A stretch of 64,000 bases of DNA. Origin: Glandiceps talaboti (taxonomy: Eukaryota; Hemichordata; Enteropneusta; Spengelidae). This document shows, one piece after another, positions 1-49,941 of this stretch. The translations under genes and the position numbers were made by a program. Positions within the stretch are counted from its first letter, which is position 1. Every line of letters begins with the position of its first letter. The stretch covers positions 10,639,342 to 10,703,341 of the forward strand of contig NC_135549.1 of the NCBI RefSeq assembly GCF_964340395.1, given 5' to 3'. Under the pieces are notes generated by a model that was not told the origin of the DNA, did not search any database, and saw only the letters and a program-made list of their open reading frames with translations.

Positions 1-1596
1 AGAACGATTGGGACGCTTCCCGTACAACACTAAACCTCGCAACATTATGCTGGATAAATTCAGCCTTGTTTCCTGTAAATGTAATTCAGTTGAGCGAACT
101 GGTATCAAGTTGAAATCAAAGTTTGTAATAATTAGTTAGCCCAAAAAATTGATTAACCAGAGTCTTGTTTTGTAGACATGTATCATAAAATAATCACGCT
201 AAGGGTTAGGGTTGGCATAACGCAACCCATAGACCCTCCAACGTTGGTGGTGGTGGTGGTGGTGGTGGTGGTGGTGGGGGGGGTCTATGCGCAGTCTACA
301 TATTTACTACTAGAAAAAATGGTTTGTATAAATTTGATAGTTTATATTGAAGCGTTTGGATGATGAAATCTCGTTTATAACCTTTACGCCTCAATGTGAC
401 ATTTTCGTGATTTACATCGCATTGGAGCAGTCATTGGCAGCGTGTTGTCAGTTCGAATCGATAAGTTGATAACCCAATTATAATCCTGACAGAAAAGATA
501 CGCAACCAACTAATAAAAAATTGTAGCGGGAGGCCCTGCCTTGAAATATGTATTGGTGGGTTTTTAATGCATTTGAATGCATGGTACCTTTTTAAACTTT
601 ATAGCTTAATGTAATATTAGTAATCGCATTCTAAATATCCCGACGTTCCTCACTACTGACTGTCCCTTACAGGCACAAGTACGTATCCTAGCAACTACAC
701 AAACCCTCGTGGAAAGGTGCGATATCGGGTAATAACCTCTTGGTAGACCACGTACAGCTGAAGTATGAATTTGTAGTTTTAGCTAAGACTATTGTTGTTA
801 GTCCCACTATTACAACTATCATTGTAACCCCGACATAATACAGCTCCCGCCCAATCTTATTCATGGCCAAGGTCGAGCATATGCAATTTTTAAATCACAG
901 CAATTACTTTGTCATAGTCGACCGGTGAGGGCTCTTTACTAGTCGTTTATCATAATTCTACCAAATTTCAGAAAATTGTTTATTATATCATATGTTATGA
1001 AGAAACACTGTTGTCATATGCTAGTACAGGGAATATCAGTTTCTGTTATAAAGGAAAATTCCAGTCACAGTTATGTCTGTCTTTAGTATACTTATATTCA
1101 GTGTGGTTACTGCTACTGCAACTTATTTTGGGTGACAAAATAACAGTTCGGTAACTTATTCAACTTATTCAAAGATTTCAAAGAAGCCCTGCTTTACTTG
1201 GCATGTATTCAGTCGTTTGGGGAATTTCCTCAGCTACAAGGTGCAATTGGTATACCCGGGTCTCAGACGATGACATCATGCATACCCCAGTCTCTTTGCC
1301 GTGACACTATTTGTATCTGTCAAGACAAAGAGGATAGCTAAGGGTAAATGTGATTTCATAGACAGATTTCTAATTTTATCACATAAAAACATAAGTTGAT
1401 AGCAGTAATCAGTACAAGTATACTTAAGACAGGAATAAGTCTGATTTGTAGTTTTGTTTTCTCCCAATCTGCCGACACGCAGTTTCAGACAGTGGTCCAT
1501 GTTATGAAGAAATAAGACTAAATACTAGTAATCCCAAAAAATACAGTGACTCTAAAAGTACATCAACAAGTAGATATTTTTTTTCCATCCAATCAG
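1..1596 (+). other. Presumed intron of aminopeptidase 1, no exon seen
   Basis: Ends in a pyrimidine-rich stretch and AATCAG acceptor at 1596. No frame here resembles the M1 N-terminal domain, which is a single exon in the paralogue. The upstream exon therefore lies outside the window. Confidence 0.7.
245..283. repeat. (GGT)n ending in a G run
   Basis: Simple trinucleotide repeat. The surrounding 1-1596 should be intron of aminopeptidase 1; I see no exon there. Confidence 0.85.
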
Positions 1597-11103
<9,507 letters not shown>

Positions 11104-11350
11104 TTTTGATTTTTTTATTGCGTAATCCGTAAACCTTCACTTGAACTGAACGTGGTCACCACTATGACTTTCATCATATGGGTTTTAACACACTTTTATA
11201 CAATTACAAAGCGTTGTTATTTAGTTGGCCATGTTTTATTTGTATGTTTCTTTACCCTGTTTGATATTCTTCACTAATTTGTACAGTAACATTCAAAGCC
11301 TTTAGAGTAGTACCATCAAACCATGGAAATATTACACTTCAACAGTTACA

Positions 11351-11356
11351 AATAAA
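11351..11356 (+). terminator. Candidate poly(A) signal AATAAA of aminopeptidase 1
   Basis: Canonical AATAAA about 250 nt after the TGA at 11101-11103. A second AATAAA-containing stretch follows near 11445. The real cleavage site cannot be chosen from sequence alone. Confidence 0.45.
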
Positions 11357-12960
11357 ATACAATAACAGGTACATATAATACCGCTTAACAGTCTGACGTG
11401 TAAATATACGTTCAACGGAAAACAAGAGGTGACATTTTCTACTGAATAAATATTAATTGACTAACATTGTGTTTGTATGTACATTGATGTATGGTGTCTC
11501 TCAGAGATCTGTAAACTATACGTTGGGGTATTTTTTCGTATTTTTTGTTGCACACGAGGACTAACATTTACCTTGCTGAAGCATATGAAATTACTCTGTG
11601 ATTGAGCCCCCCCCCCCCCCCCCGGTAGAGTACAGTCATACGGTGGATAAATACCCTTGTTGTAAGCGTATGAAATCCCCGTACTCAGTCCGTCTTTCGG
11701 TTAGGTGATTGATCTTGATTCGTTGATTGATTGGTCGGTCGGTCGGTCGGTAGACTAATTCACTCATTCGTTCGTTCGTTCATTCCTTCATCATGGTCAG
11801 TCAGGTTTTATTTTTCGAATCCACCACTCACCAGAACCCACCTCGACATCAACATTATTATCAATAGCGTTCCAAATTGTAAATTTCTACGTCATTGCTC
11901 ATTTTGATAAACTGTTGATTGAAACAATACCACCTGTAATACTCTATCCGGCAAAATGACAAAAGCAAAAGACTTTATGACGACATAATTATAGTGACGT
12001 CATCCATATATATGTACATGTACTAAGCGTTAACTTCAAAATTGGTATGACTACACTTATATGAAATTTGAGATATTTTCAACCTATGTACTGATCACAT
12101 TCGAGTATGATTGCGTAGAGAGTTTAAACGACTCTGTGAAGTGGATATAATGCTAAATCATCCAGGTACTCACATTACAATCACCCACTACTTTGCTATG
12201 GAAACAGTCGATGTACAGAAAATTAATTTTCTTGGTGTCAGGAAATATACTTTCTAATTATCCATTATCCTCAACAATTTCTGGATTTTGATTCTGCGAA
12301 GTCCCTTGTATTCTACGAATTGAAAAAAGGCTATTCTCGGAATAAGCAGTGCGAGTAAACGATAGTAGAAAACATCAGATAGGTTATCAGTCACCAGCAG
12401 ACATACATGTAACATAATATTTCCCGGTTCTCTTGAAAAGCAAACAGCAAATATCAAAATCAAATTGTTATGAAAAGCATAATCAAAACAGAAATAGAAT
12501 TTACATGAATATAAAAATGGTAAGGAAAAATGTATGCTTTTTAAAACTGTTTATCGGAGTAGTTTCTATGGGAATATAATGACTGATTCCATTAGTATCG
12601 TACTGTCAATGTGAGTGTAGCTGGATATTATCCAAGTTCTGTAATCTTTGTGGAGGGGGTATAAAGACACTGATATTATAGTTTGGAAACACGCCAATAT
12701 AAATACATCCGTGTGTGTGTGTTGCACTGTAAAATGTCAAAATCTGCTTGTAACAAAGTTATATTTATTAAGATTTCCACTCTAAAAAAATCTAAAATCA
12801 TTCCGTTTTGACTAAATACCCCCTGCGTTTTGACTAACCCCCCCCCCCGTGTTTTGACTAAATTCCCCCTGCGTTTTGATTAAATTCCCCTAAATTTGTA
12901 CTGATATCGATATGAGGGATGTTTGCATTGCCTTCCTGTAACAATATATGGACTGAAACA
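11357..12960. other. Intergenic region, no gene seen
   Basis: Between aminopeptidase 1 and the NlpC/P60-like gene. It contains a C homopolymer at 11607-11623, short GGTC/GTTC runs near 11730-11785, and about four imperfect copies of a ~28-bp unit (GTTTTGACTAAA...CCCCC) at 12803-12890. No open frame with splice or homology support. Confidence 0.6.
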
Positions 12961-12982
12961 GGAGGTGGTATCCAACCCTCTC

Positions 12983-12990
12983 TATAAAAA
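12983..12990 (+). promoter_or_regulatory. TATA box of the NlpC/P60-like repeat-protein gene
   Basis: TATAAAAA lies about 90 nt upstream of a strong donor (GAG|GTAAGC at 13074/13075). This predicts a transcription start near 13013 and a 5'UTR exon of roughly 60 nt. A 328-nt UTR intron (13075-13402) would end in a pyrimidine-rich TTTGTTTGTAG acceptor 8 nt before the ATG. Spacing and splice signals fit together; the start site itself is inferred. Confidence 0.65.
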
Positions 12991-13410
12991 GCTAACTTAC
13001 ACATCATCGGGAAAGAGACACTTCATAAGCGTCCACCCATACGTGTTTAAGTCCGAGGACTGCTCGTTACTGAGGTAAGCACATCTATCAAACAAAGTAT
13101 ACCATAATTTGGCTGTATCAATTGTTTATGTAAGAGGGTAATTTTAGACTTAATAGTCTGTCGAATTATTGTTTTCCTTTACAAAACATTGTAAGAATGA
13201 AACTTGAAATGTTATTGTTACAAATGTACTCGATATTATAAAGAATCATCTCCAGTGAGAACATTCGACGAACTGTCAATGTACAGCAACGTATCAGTTT
13301 TGGCCAGCTGACCTCTAATGAATTGACACATGTTTGTCATTCGAAAACACAGAAAGGAATGACTACTGCTACCTCTAGTGTGTTTCTATTTTTTGTTTGT
13401 AGTCTACAAT

Positions 13411-15834
13411 ATGGAACTCAAGTATTGTGTCCTGTTATTTGTGACGTTTCTTACTACAACTACTACTGTCACGTGCTGTGGGGGTAGCAGCGGCGCCGGT
13501 GGTGGTAGTAGTAGTAGTGGTGGTGGTGGTGGCGGAGGATTTCTTGGAGGACTTTTTAGTGGTGATAACACTGATGGAAATGATGGCGATAGTGGTGGAT
13601 TTCTAGGTGGCCTTTTTGACGGTGAAGACAATGATGGTGGTGGTGGTGGTGGTGGTGATGGTGGTGGCGGCGATGGTGGATTTCTAGGTGGCCTTTTTGA
13701 CGGTGAAGACAATGATGGTGGTGGTGGCGACGATGGTGGATTTCTAGGTGGCCTTTTTGACGGTGAAGACAATGGTGGTGGTGGTGGTGGTGGTGGTGGT
13801 GGTGGTGGTGGTGGCGGCGGCGGCGACGATGGTGGATTTCTAGGTGGCCTTTTTGACGGTGAAGACAATGCTGGCGGTGGTGGTGGTGGCGATGGTGGAT
13901 TTCTCGGTGGACTTTTTGATGGTGGTCATGATGGTGAGGACAATGGGGAAGACGGTGGATTTCTCGACGGCTTGTTTGGTGGTGATGACGAGGATGGCGA
14001 AGATGATGATGATGGTGAAGATGGTGGATTTCTAGACGGCTTGTTTGGTGGTGATGACGATGGCGAAGACAATGGGGAAGACGGTGGATTTCTAGACGGC
14101 TTGTTTGGTGGTGATGACGAGGATGGCGAAGATGATGATGATGGTGGAGATGATGGATTTCTAGACGGCTTGTTTGGTGGTGATGACGATGGCGAAGACA
14201 ATGGGGAAGACAATGGGGAAGACGGTGGATTTCTAGACGGCTTGTTTGGTGGTGATGACGAGGATGGCGAAGATGATGATGATGGCGAAGATGATGGGTT
14301 TCTAGACGACTTGTTTGGTGGTGATGACGATGGCGAAGACAATGGGGGAGACGGTGGATTTCTAGACGGCTTGTTTGGTGGAGACGGTGAGGATGATGAT
14401 GGCAACAGGAATAACTACGCTGTAAGTAAAGGCGCACATTCTAGTTGTGAAACTACCATAATTGAATTACGGCATAATACATGATCATGGTAACTATCCA
14501 CTATCAAAAGTTTTATATATCAGGTTTGCTTGTATTCATTTCATATCATTTATTATTTAGGTATTTATTTCAACATACTCACCTCCGCTCTAGGAGCTGA
14601 GATTACTAATAACAAGATTTGATTCGTATCATATGTACACCCTGTCACCATAGGTTTCACATCGAAATTTCGCATATTTCAGTCTGAGAGTATATGTGAA
14701 GGCCATTAATTGATTGATTCCTGTTACTATGGAGACGCTGGTAGAACACGTAATTACTACAGTTTTCTTATTAGGTGTGTATCGTTGTATAAATGATTAT
14801 TTCCGTATCTGTCCATGGGAATGTAATCAATGCAAACACGAGAACGTTATTTTACACAGACGTGTAAATAGTAAAGGATATAAATTCGTTACTTTCAGGA
14901 GACCATTGTTAGCACGGCCCGTGAATACATTGATAACACCGAGTACGCCGTAGATTCGTCTTATGGACCGGGTAGAGGAGAATATAAATGTAACTACTTC
15001 GTACACGATGTTCTGGAGAATGCTGGTATTCATTCTCCCGAAAGACATCCCAGGTAAGATTTCTAGAGTCTGTCATCTTCCCAATTATGTCTCTGAATTG
15101 GATATATACGTTATTATCAATCGTGAATGTAACGATTGTATACGCATATTCATGTTAGATATGCAAACAAGATGGATTTTTAAAAACATCATAAGATGGA
15201 ACTTTACCAAAGGTAAAATATTACATTTTGTCAACAATGTCGCTTTTACTAGTAACGCTATTAGTAACGTTACCTTACAAAATCATACACACAGGGAGAG
15301 GGGTTGGGATTATACGACTGACGAAATACATCACGCAAAACTGGGAAAACCGCCATACTTCAACAGAAAACAGTGCACGTGTCACGACCTTTTCACCTTG
15401 AATAGTCTAGGGACTAAGCGCTTTGACTTGACATACTGACTTAACGACATTGAAGCCAGAGAACGTATATCTTTTTGAAAGTAGTCACTGTAAAGTAGAC
15501 AACATACATTAGAATCCTAAATCACAGTCTCACAATATTATATCGTTTTCGTTATTTTCTCTCTCTCCAAAGATTGCTTCCTGGTTCCTATCCGATTAGT
15601 GCTGCATCGTGGGGAGATCCGGATACACCTAAAGAAGGCTTTGTACTTGTAGGTAATGATCCTTCACAGGCAAGACCAGGCGATGTGGCTTCCGATGGTA
15701 GTCATGTTGGTATTGTTAGCAGAGAAGGTTACACTATCAGTGCTAGTTCTGTACAGGATAAAGTTGTGGAGAATGAGTGGGGTTTTGACGACACAGGCGA
15801 AGTTTACTTCTACAGACCTACCGTAGAAGAATAA
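13411..15834 (+). CDS. Secreted acidic Gly-rich repeat protein with C-terminal NlpC/P60-like domain
   Basis: Three coding exons, 13411-14421, 14899-15053 and 15573-15834 (TAA), phases 0 then 2, giving 475 aa. Residues 1-21 (MELKYCVLLFVTFLTTTTTV) look like a signal peptide. About residues 30-333 hold 13 copies of GGFL(G/D)(G/D)LF separated by Gly-only spacers (early copies) or Asp/Glu/Gly spacers (late copies). Residues 338-475 resemble bacterial NlpC/P60 or CHAP cysteine hydrolases: candidate nucleophile Cys368 in EYKCNYFVHDVL and candidate His433 in RPGDVASDGSHVGIVS. That family cleaves peptidoglycan stem peptides or related amide bonds. Export plus this domain suggests an antibacterial or microbiota-facing enzyme (inference). 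It lies between two aminopeptidases on the same strand. The domain is bacterial in style, but the gene has introns and a TATA promoter, so any transfer is old. Third catalytic residue not identified. Confidence 0.85.
13525..14410 (+). repeat. Coding tandem repeat, 13 GFLxxLF units
   Basis: In-frame minisatellite within the first coding exon of the NlpC/P60-like gene. Units fall into two classes: FLGGLFDGEDN with poly-Gly spacers (first six) and FLDGLFGGDD with DGED spacers (last seven). The later units alternate long and short spacers, indicating that the two-unit block itself was duplicated. Confidence 0.9.
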
Positions 15835-15867
15835 ATACTAATTTAGCTACACGTAGTTGCCTACTCT

Positions 15868-15955
15868 GTCAATCTGGTAAGCTAGTTACCTGACCCGTCA
15901 ATCTGGTAAGCTAGTTACCTGACCCGTCAATCTAGTAAACTAGTTATCCGACTTG
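15868..15955 (+). repeat. 29-bp tandem repeat, three copies, in the 3'UTR
   Basis: GTCAATCTGGTAAGCTAG starts at 15868, 15897 and (with two changes) 15926. It begins about 35 nt after the stop codon of the NlpC/P60-like gene, so it is probably transcribed. Confidence 0.8.
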
Positions 15956-16189
15956 CCTATACTTTTAGCCAGATACCTGGCCTATTTTTTTATAAACATG
16001 TACCGTAGAGTAATAAACATTGTTTTAGCTAGTTACCGAGACCTGACTGTCATACTGTTATCGATAATCGATTCTGAAAATGTCACTGTTTATCGTTTCT
16101 TTATTGCATGGCCAGCTAGAGAGGACACAGAATTACATCAGAACACACGTGTATTGTAATATGTTAATGTAAACCTTACTACATTATCC

Positions 16190-16195
16190 AATAAA
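16190..16195 (+). terminator. Candidate poly(A) signal of the NlpC/P60-like gene
   Basis: AATAAA about 355 nt after the stop codon. Alternatives are AATAAA at 16012-16017 and one overlapping the stop codon region at about 15832. I favour the last one only weakly. Confidence 0.4.
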
Positions 16196-19068
16196 AAATC
16201 ACGGCTTTTAAATTTAAAGGATCCTGTGTGTTACCTTTATGGTTGTTATGGTTGTTACTAGTTGCGATTGGTCACGTGAACGGTAGAAGGCTAGATGGCA
16301 GATTGTGATAAACGTCAATAAACATAATGATAGTACTCACTGTATGGTGTTCCTACCAAATAGAATCTATTTCAAGAGGACTGTGTCATTCAATCCATCA
16401 TAAACTGTGCACCCAGCTTTCTATCCCAATGAGGCAGTAGATTACCACAGTAATTAGGATTGGTGTGTTTTCCTTGGTGTTGGGATCTTTTCTGGTCTAG
16501 TCCTTAACACTTACAAGTAACTATTTATTTCTACACATTTTTTGTGGTTCTCCTGGGTATTAGAGGAAACTAATCGAACTGAACTGAACTGAACTGAACT
16601 GAACTGTTGGCAAAATATATGTGTCTGTAGAATATAGCTAAAAGACATTCGTATTTATAAGCTTTTTAGTAATAAAGCTTGAATTTGATAACCCTGGCTA
16701 AAAATTACGTACTTATTCATTTGCTTTCGAATTCAACTGAGTCCCTGATCACATGATCTTTCGATGGCATATGGATTTCTTTAGAAGATCGTTGCTGTCG
16801 GACGTAATTATCTGGAGTTATCAAGTTCAAACTTGATTACTAATGAAATGGCCCGGATAGATGAGTCTATATACATCGATGTGTATACTGTGCGAACATT
16901 CAATAGAGGTGACTTGAGGTCTTGGTATAGATCAACATTTTTCAATATGATATTGATATGATTATCATTTATCTGTAGCCTGTATAAACCTTTCTTTTCA
17001 ACGCTTGAGGCGCTTTAGTGACACCTATTGACTACAAGTTGTATGTGGTTTAATGTAAGGTAAAGAGAACATGATTAAAGTCGCAGCAATCGTTAATGGA
17101 CTAAACGTAGCACAGCAGAACGTCAGAGACAGAGCAGTCAGAAAGAGGCCATGAATTAAGTACTGTAAACCTCTATATTTTTTTAAAAGCGATTTGGTAT
17201 CTTGTGGCAATTTCGCGACGATCATTTTTCAAACACGTCTCTAGCCTACGTCATGTCATCGTGGCAACCAACCTTCCTTCCCTGCTGATAAGGTGTGACT
17301 TGATTATAAACTGCTAAACGATAGATTTTATAATACGAATGCCTCATATCATTAAAACCGTTAAATAAACGACGTGTTTTGTCACATCTCTTTGTATGAC
17401 TGTGTTGTAAACGGGTTGTACCTTCACACGTATTCTTTTGATACCGCTTGGTTCTGCCTTGTTCACGCCTCACGGTTGTTTAAAGGTTTAGTTTGAATGA
17501 GTCACGAGTCTCAGAGTTTAAATTAATTCCATTCAGGATATTTTGGTAATTTTCATTATGAAATGAAGTTAAATGCATTTAAACTTTGCACAATACAATG
17601 ATATTCTGTTATGGAGCTACATTAGTCTTCGACATCTAAACATCGCGTATTTCGGAATTGTTTGTACCAGGTACGATTGAAGCGTCAACAAGTTTTAATA
17701 TGACATGATGTGTTAGTTTTAGAACTTCATAGTATGATTTCATCATTCTGTATGAATATAATATTGCACAGCTATTGTATGGTCTTTGAGATATGAACTT
17801 TTATTACTAATCTAGACAAGGTGATTGGATATTGAATCTCAGGTGATGTCTTTCATAAGACTTAACAAAGTACGTCATACTCTAAGAATAGAGATTTATG
17901 TAAACTTTGAAATGTATTAAAGTTGAGATTGATTGGAGATTGATCATTTAATAATAAAATCAACCAAGTTGTTAGTTTGGCGTTCGTTGAAACCAGATAT
18001 GAATGTTTCGTTGTGAGTTCAATTCTATACACACAGTCCAACACGGTACGGTACCTCGTAGAAGAGATGGATTGGGAAGAAACTCGGTGACCGGGCCACA
18101 ATTCAACGTCATAGTACTCAAATGGAACGGACTGACGTCGATTGAATGAAGCAGAAGTGAGTGAGCGAGTGAGTACTTCCGCATTTAACAAAATACATAC
18201 ATATATATAAACTGCACGAAAAGCCGGTCACAATGTTTCAAATGTAAAAGAATTCACAGTATATTTGAGTGTGCGTGTACTTGTGTGTTGTTGCTAAGTA
18301 TTTTGGTACAGTTTCAAAATACCCATTTACAGGCGTTGGCCCAGTTTAGTAGTGAGTCAGGAACAATGTATACCTCTGAGTCATTTTATTTGTCATATTT
18401 GTATGTGACGAATAAAATGAATATAGTTTAAATGATGGATGTAACTTTCTGAAGTCCCATTCTAAAATTTATAGAGCAACGTTTGAGTTTGACCTTCACA
18501 CCTTCATCACGTTAAATTAATGATGGTACGAATAAGTACCAAAGTATCTACAACGCATGTCAGAACATACACTAGTAAATAATCATGTGACAAAAAGGAG
18601 GGAATAGATATATTTGATCCTTGTAAAACAAAATTGCAATTCAAATCTAGTATTTCATCAGAATTGTCCCTTTTGGGGCAATGGTTTGATCTCCTTTGAA
18701 TAAGAAAGTATATTTATTTGAGTGTATGTAACGGTCTACAGCATTTATCTCAGTGCTCCCAATGGCCTCCTTCTAGTGATGGTTTGAGCCATCATGCAAA
18801 GCGACACAATCCCTCGACAACCGTCAGTGTCAAAGAATAAAGAATTACCTCTAGAGACACGGCGATTAAGTACGACTTTATCGTTAAATCTCGATATTTC
18901 AGCCCTGTCTCTTCTCGGTTTTTCATAAGGTCATTTCAACAATACTAATTACAATATTACGACTCCGATATTTCATACATCTGACAATATTCATTTTTAT
19001 AAATAAATCATTCATACCCCAACTATTTTTTTAAATGTTGAGAAACACAAACATATACATAGACATAC

Positions 19069-19517
<449 letters not shown>

Positions 19518-20239
19518 CATTATTAGACGTAATTTTTCTATGATGTAAATGTCATTCTGTGATTTGAATGTCATACTTTCTGATTTGAATGTCACACTTT
19601 CTAGTACAAAAACCATACGTTTACATGATGTGAACACACTGACTATTGACTATAATTCTACCCTAGTATTCTGACGTAGATGACAGCATCTAGTAAGCCT
19701 AAGCGTGACAACTCGTTTGTGATAAATATGCAACATATGGTGTTGTAAAGTGTATTTGCGAACACCATTGATTTCGTGAATAGATCGTCGTTGAAATTAT
19801 GTTTATTCAGAATTTCGAAAATGTGTGCCTCTTTATTTCCCTTTTAAAATTTCCCGTGTTTGTGGTGACAGAAAGATGTAAAGACCATTCGATGCCTTTA
19901 TATCAACATACGTTTTGTATTTTATGTACGTGTAAGTAGTGAGTAGGTAGTTGAAGGTATGCAGTATGTAGTAAGAAGACATCGCCGGTCAAATTGTATA
20001 TCGTCCTGATAAATGGAAACATGTATTTTTCCTCTTTGTCACTAGTTATCAAATTTCACTGAGTATACATCAATCCCGCTACTCAGTGTTATGCAGGATT
20101 GTCCACATCGGAAATGTTAATGTAGATGTGATAACCATCCTATCTTTCCCTGAACAAATGGCGTTTGATAAGTTATTGCTTGTCTGTTTACTTGTTTGTA
20201 CGTGTACGTATACGCATGTATGCGTGCATACGCGTTTTG

Positions 20240-20289
20240 TTTGTTTATTTGTTTGTTTGTTTGTTTGTTTGTTTGTTTGTTTGTTTGTT

Positions 20290-20316
<27 letters not shown>
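20240..20316. repeat. (GTTT)n followed by (GT)n microsatellite
   Basis: GTTT units pass directly into GT units, followed by GTGA and GATT-type decayed copies up to about 20450. Confidence 0.9.
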
Positions 20317-20325
<9 letters not shown>

Positions 20326-21189
20326 AGTGAGTGTGAGTGAGTGTTTGCGTGTTTGTTTGATTGATTGATTGGTTGGTTGGTTGGCTAGCTAGTGTTGTTT
20401 GTTTGTTTGGTTGATTGGTTTATTTGTTGATTAGTTGGTTGATTGTTCGTTATCACTGTTAATATTTCCAGTATATATTTAGTTTATTTTATGTTTACAT
20501 CATAGCACATATCCCCTGCCTGCACGTTGGGGGCGTCTCCTATTTCTCCGAAAGGAACAGGTGAAATAATGAAAGTGTGCATATATATAAGTAATCATTT
20601 CGATGAAACAAACACTACCATGCATATGGTTCGACCACCTGTAAACACTCTTTGCTAAGTTTGTTAGTAAAGATAATGTTTCCTCTCCATTTTATTAAAA
20701 ATTCCGGCTCCTATTAATATTCTGACATAACTATTGTGTCTAGTTTGATTTCGATTTATTGGTTAGCCTATTCATTGAATTCATACTGAACAGTATAGTT
20801 GTTCTTTGAGGGCGAATATATTGACAGCTCACCGCAGACTGTTAATGAATTGAGCTTATACAAATAATAGCGACCAACGTTGTCTTTTTTCATCTGACGC
20901 TTATTTTTTCTCACAGTGAATAGGAGCCTGGTTTGATTGGCACCGCCAACCGCAAGGTCACAGAAGTCAAAACATTCCATTTTCCTCGCAATTTTCAAAC
21001 AGCTTCAACAGAGAGCAACAACATTGCACTGTTAGAGCCGGGAGCAAGGTCCGTTTAATTGACCATAAATAAGACGGAATTGTCAGGTCTCGGGAAGCCA
21101 TTTAGTGGGATTACCCCTGTACATTGACAGTCCTTTCAAATCGCTACTATAATCGATCATATGCTACGGTTTGTGCGAGTTTAATGTTC

Positions 21190-21198
21190 CATAAAAAG
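21190..21198 (+). promoter_or_regulatory. Possible TATA-like element of aminopeptidase 2
   Basis: CATAAAAAG about 68 nt before the ATG at 21259. It would place a start near 21220 and leave a short 5'UTR. Weak, position-based call. Confidence 0.3.
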
Positions 21199-21258
21199 TC
21201 AGCGCACTGATGATACATTTAGTGGTATTGTGAATATAGAGTGTACACTGTCGACGCC

Positions 21259-49068
<27,810 letters not shown>

Positions 49069-49689
49069 TTTTTTTTCTACCATACGTTTCTTTTTTAATG
49101 TCAAAGTTGTGCGACTTGTGGTGGAAATTCCCAAACCGGGATCAGGGAAATCATGGGACAAGTTTAAAACTGTTGCTTGATCAATAATCGATGGGTGCTG
49201 AAAATCCCAGTGAAAATGAGGTATGAACAGAAAAGATACGTTACGTATTATCAAAGGGAACCTTCTAGAGGAAAAATGTCGTCTGAGTCACTTCACATTA
49301 CAGTGTTTAATATATTGTACCTACCCAAATCATATCTACACCAAACAGTTATAGAAACATTCAGATGTATAATCCACTGACCGTTCGTATATTATACCGG
49401 GTGCATTTGCACAATACAATGACATCATGCACACAATGTGACCAGTAGGCACTCTCGCCTCCAAGTAGTGGTCTTTATTCCACATAGTATGTCTGCGTTA
49501 AATACGATTCGATTGGGATTCGTTTCTTACATCTCGTGGGGAGAAATAACGAAAATATAGTATTACTTGTTGTACTCTATATTTTCATTGCCCTCAGTGT
49601 ACTCAAACAAATTATAGATATAAGTAGAAAGCATGCAAACGCCGTGGTTTACGTCATCACTTTATTTCAATAACTCACCTACCTGCCTG

Positions 49690-49759
49690 TACATACCAAC
49701 ATACCTACCTACCTACCTACCTACCTAGTACCTACCTACCTACCTACCTACCTACCTAC

Positions 49760-49806
<47 letters not shown>

Positions 49807-49941
49807 TACATACATACATACATACATACACACATACATACATACATACATACATACATACATACATACATACATACAATACAAAACAATACAATACAAT
49901 ACAATACAAAACAATACAATACAATACAATACAATACAATG
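49690..49941. repeat. Compound microsatellite (CTAC)n-(AC)n-(ATAC)n-(AATAC)n
   Basis: Four successive unit types in 250 bp. Confidence 0.93.

Noticed and set aside
13404-14437. Minus-strand Pro-rich and His-rich frames over the Gly-rich exon
   Set aside because: Antisense shadows of the GGT/GAT-rich coding repeat; the + strand has the signal peptide, introns and domain.
14963-15439. 158-codon frame overlapping the second NlpC/P60-like exon
   Set aside because: Different frame from the spliced gene; no similarity, and it runs through the intron.
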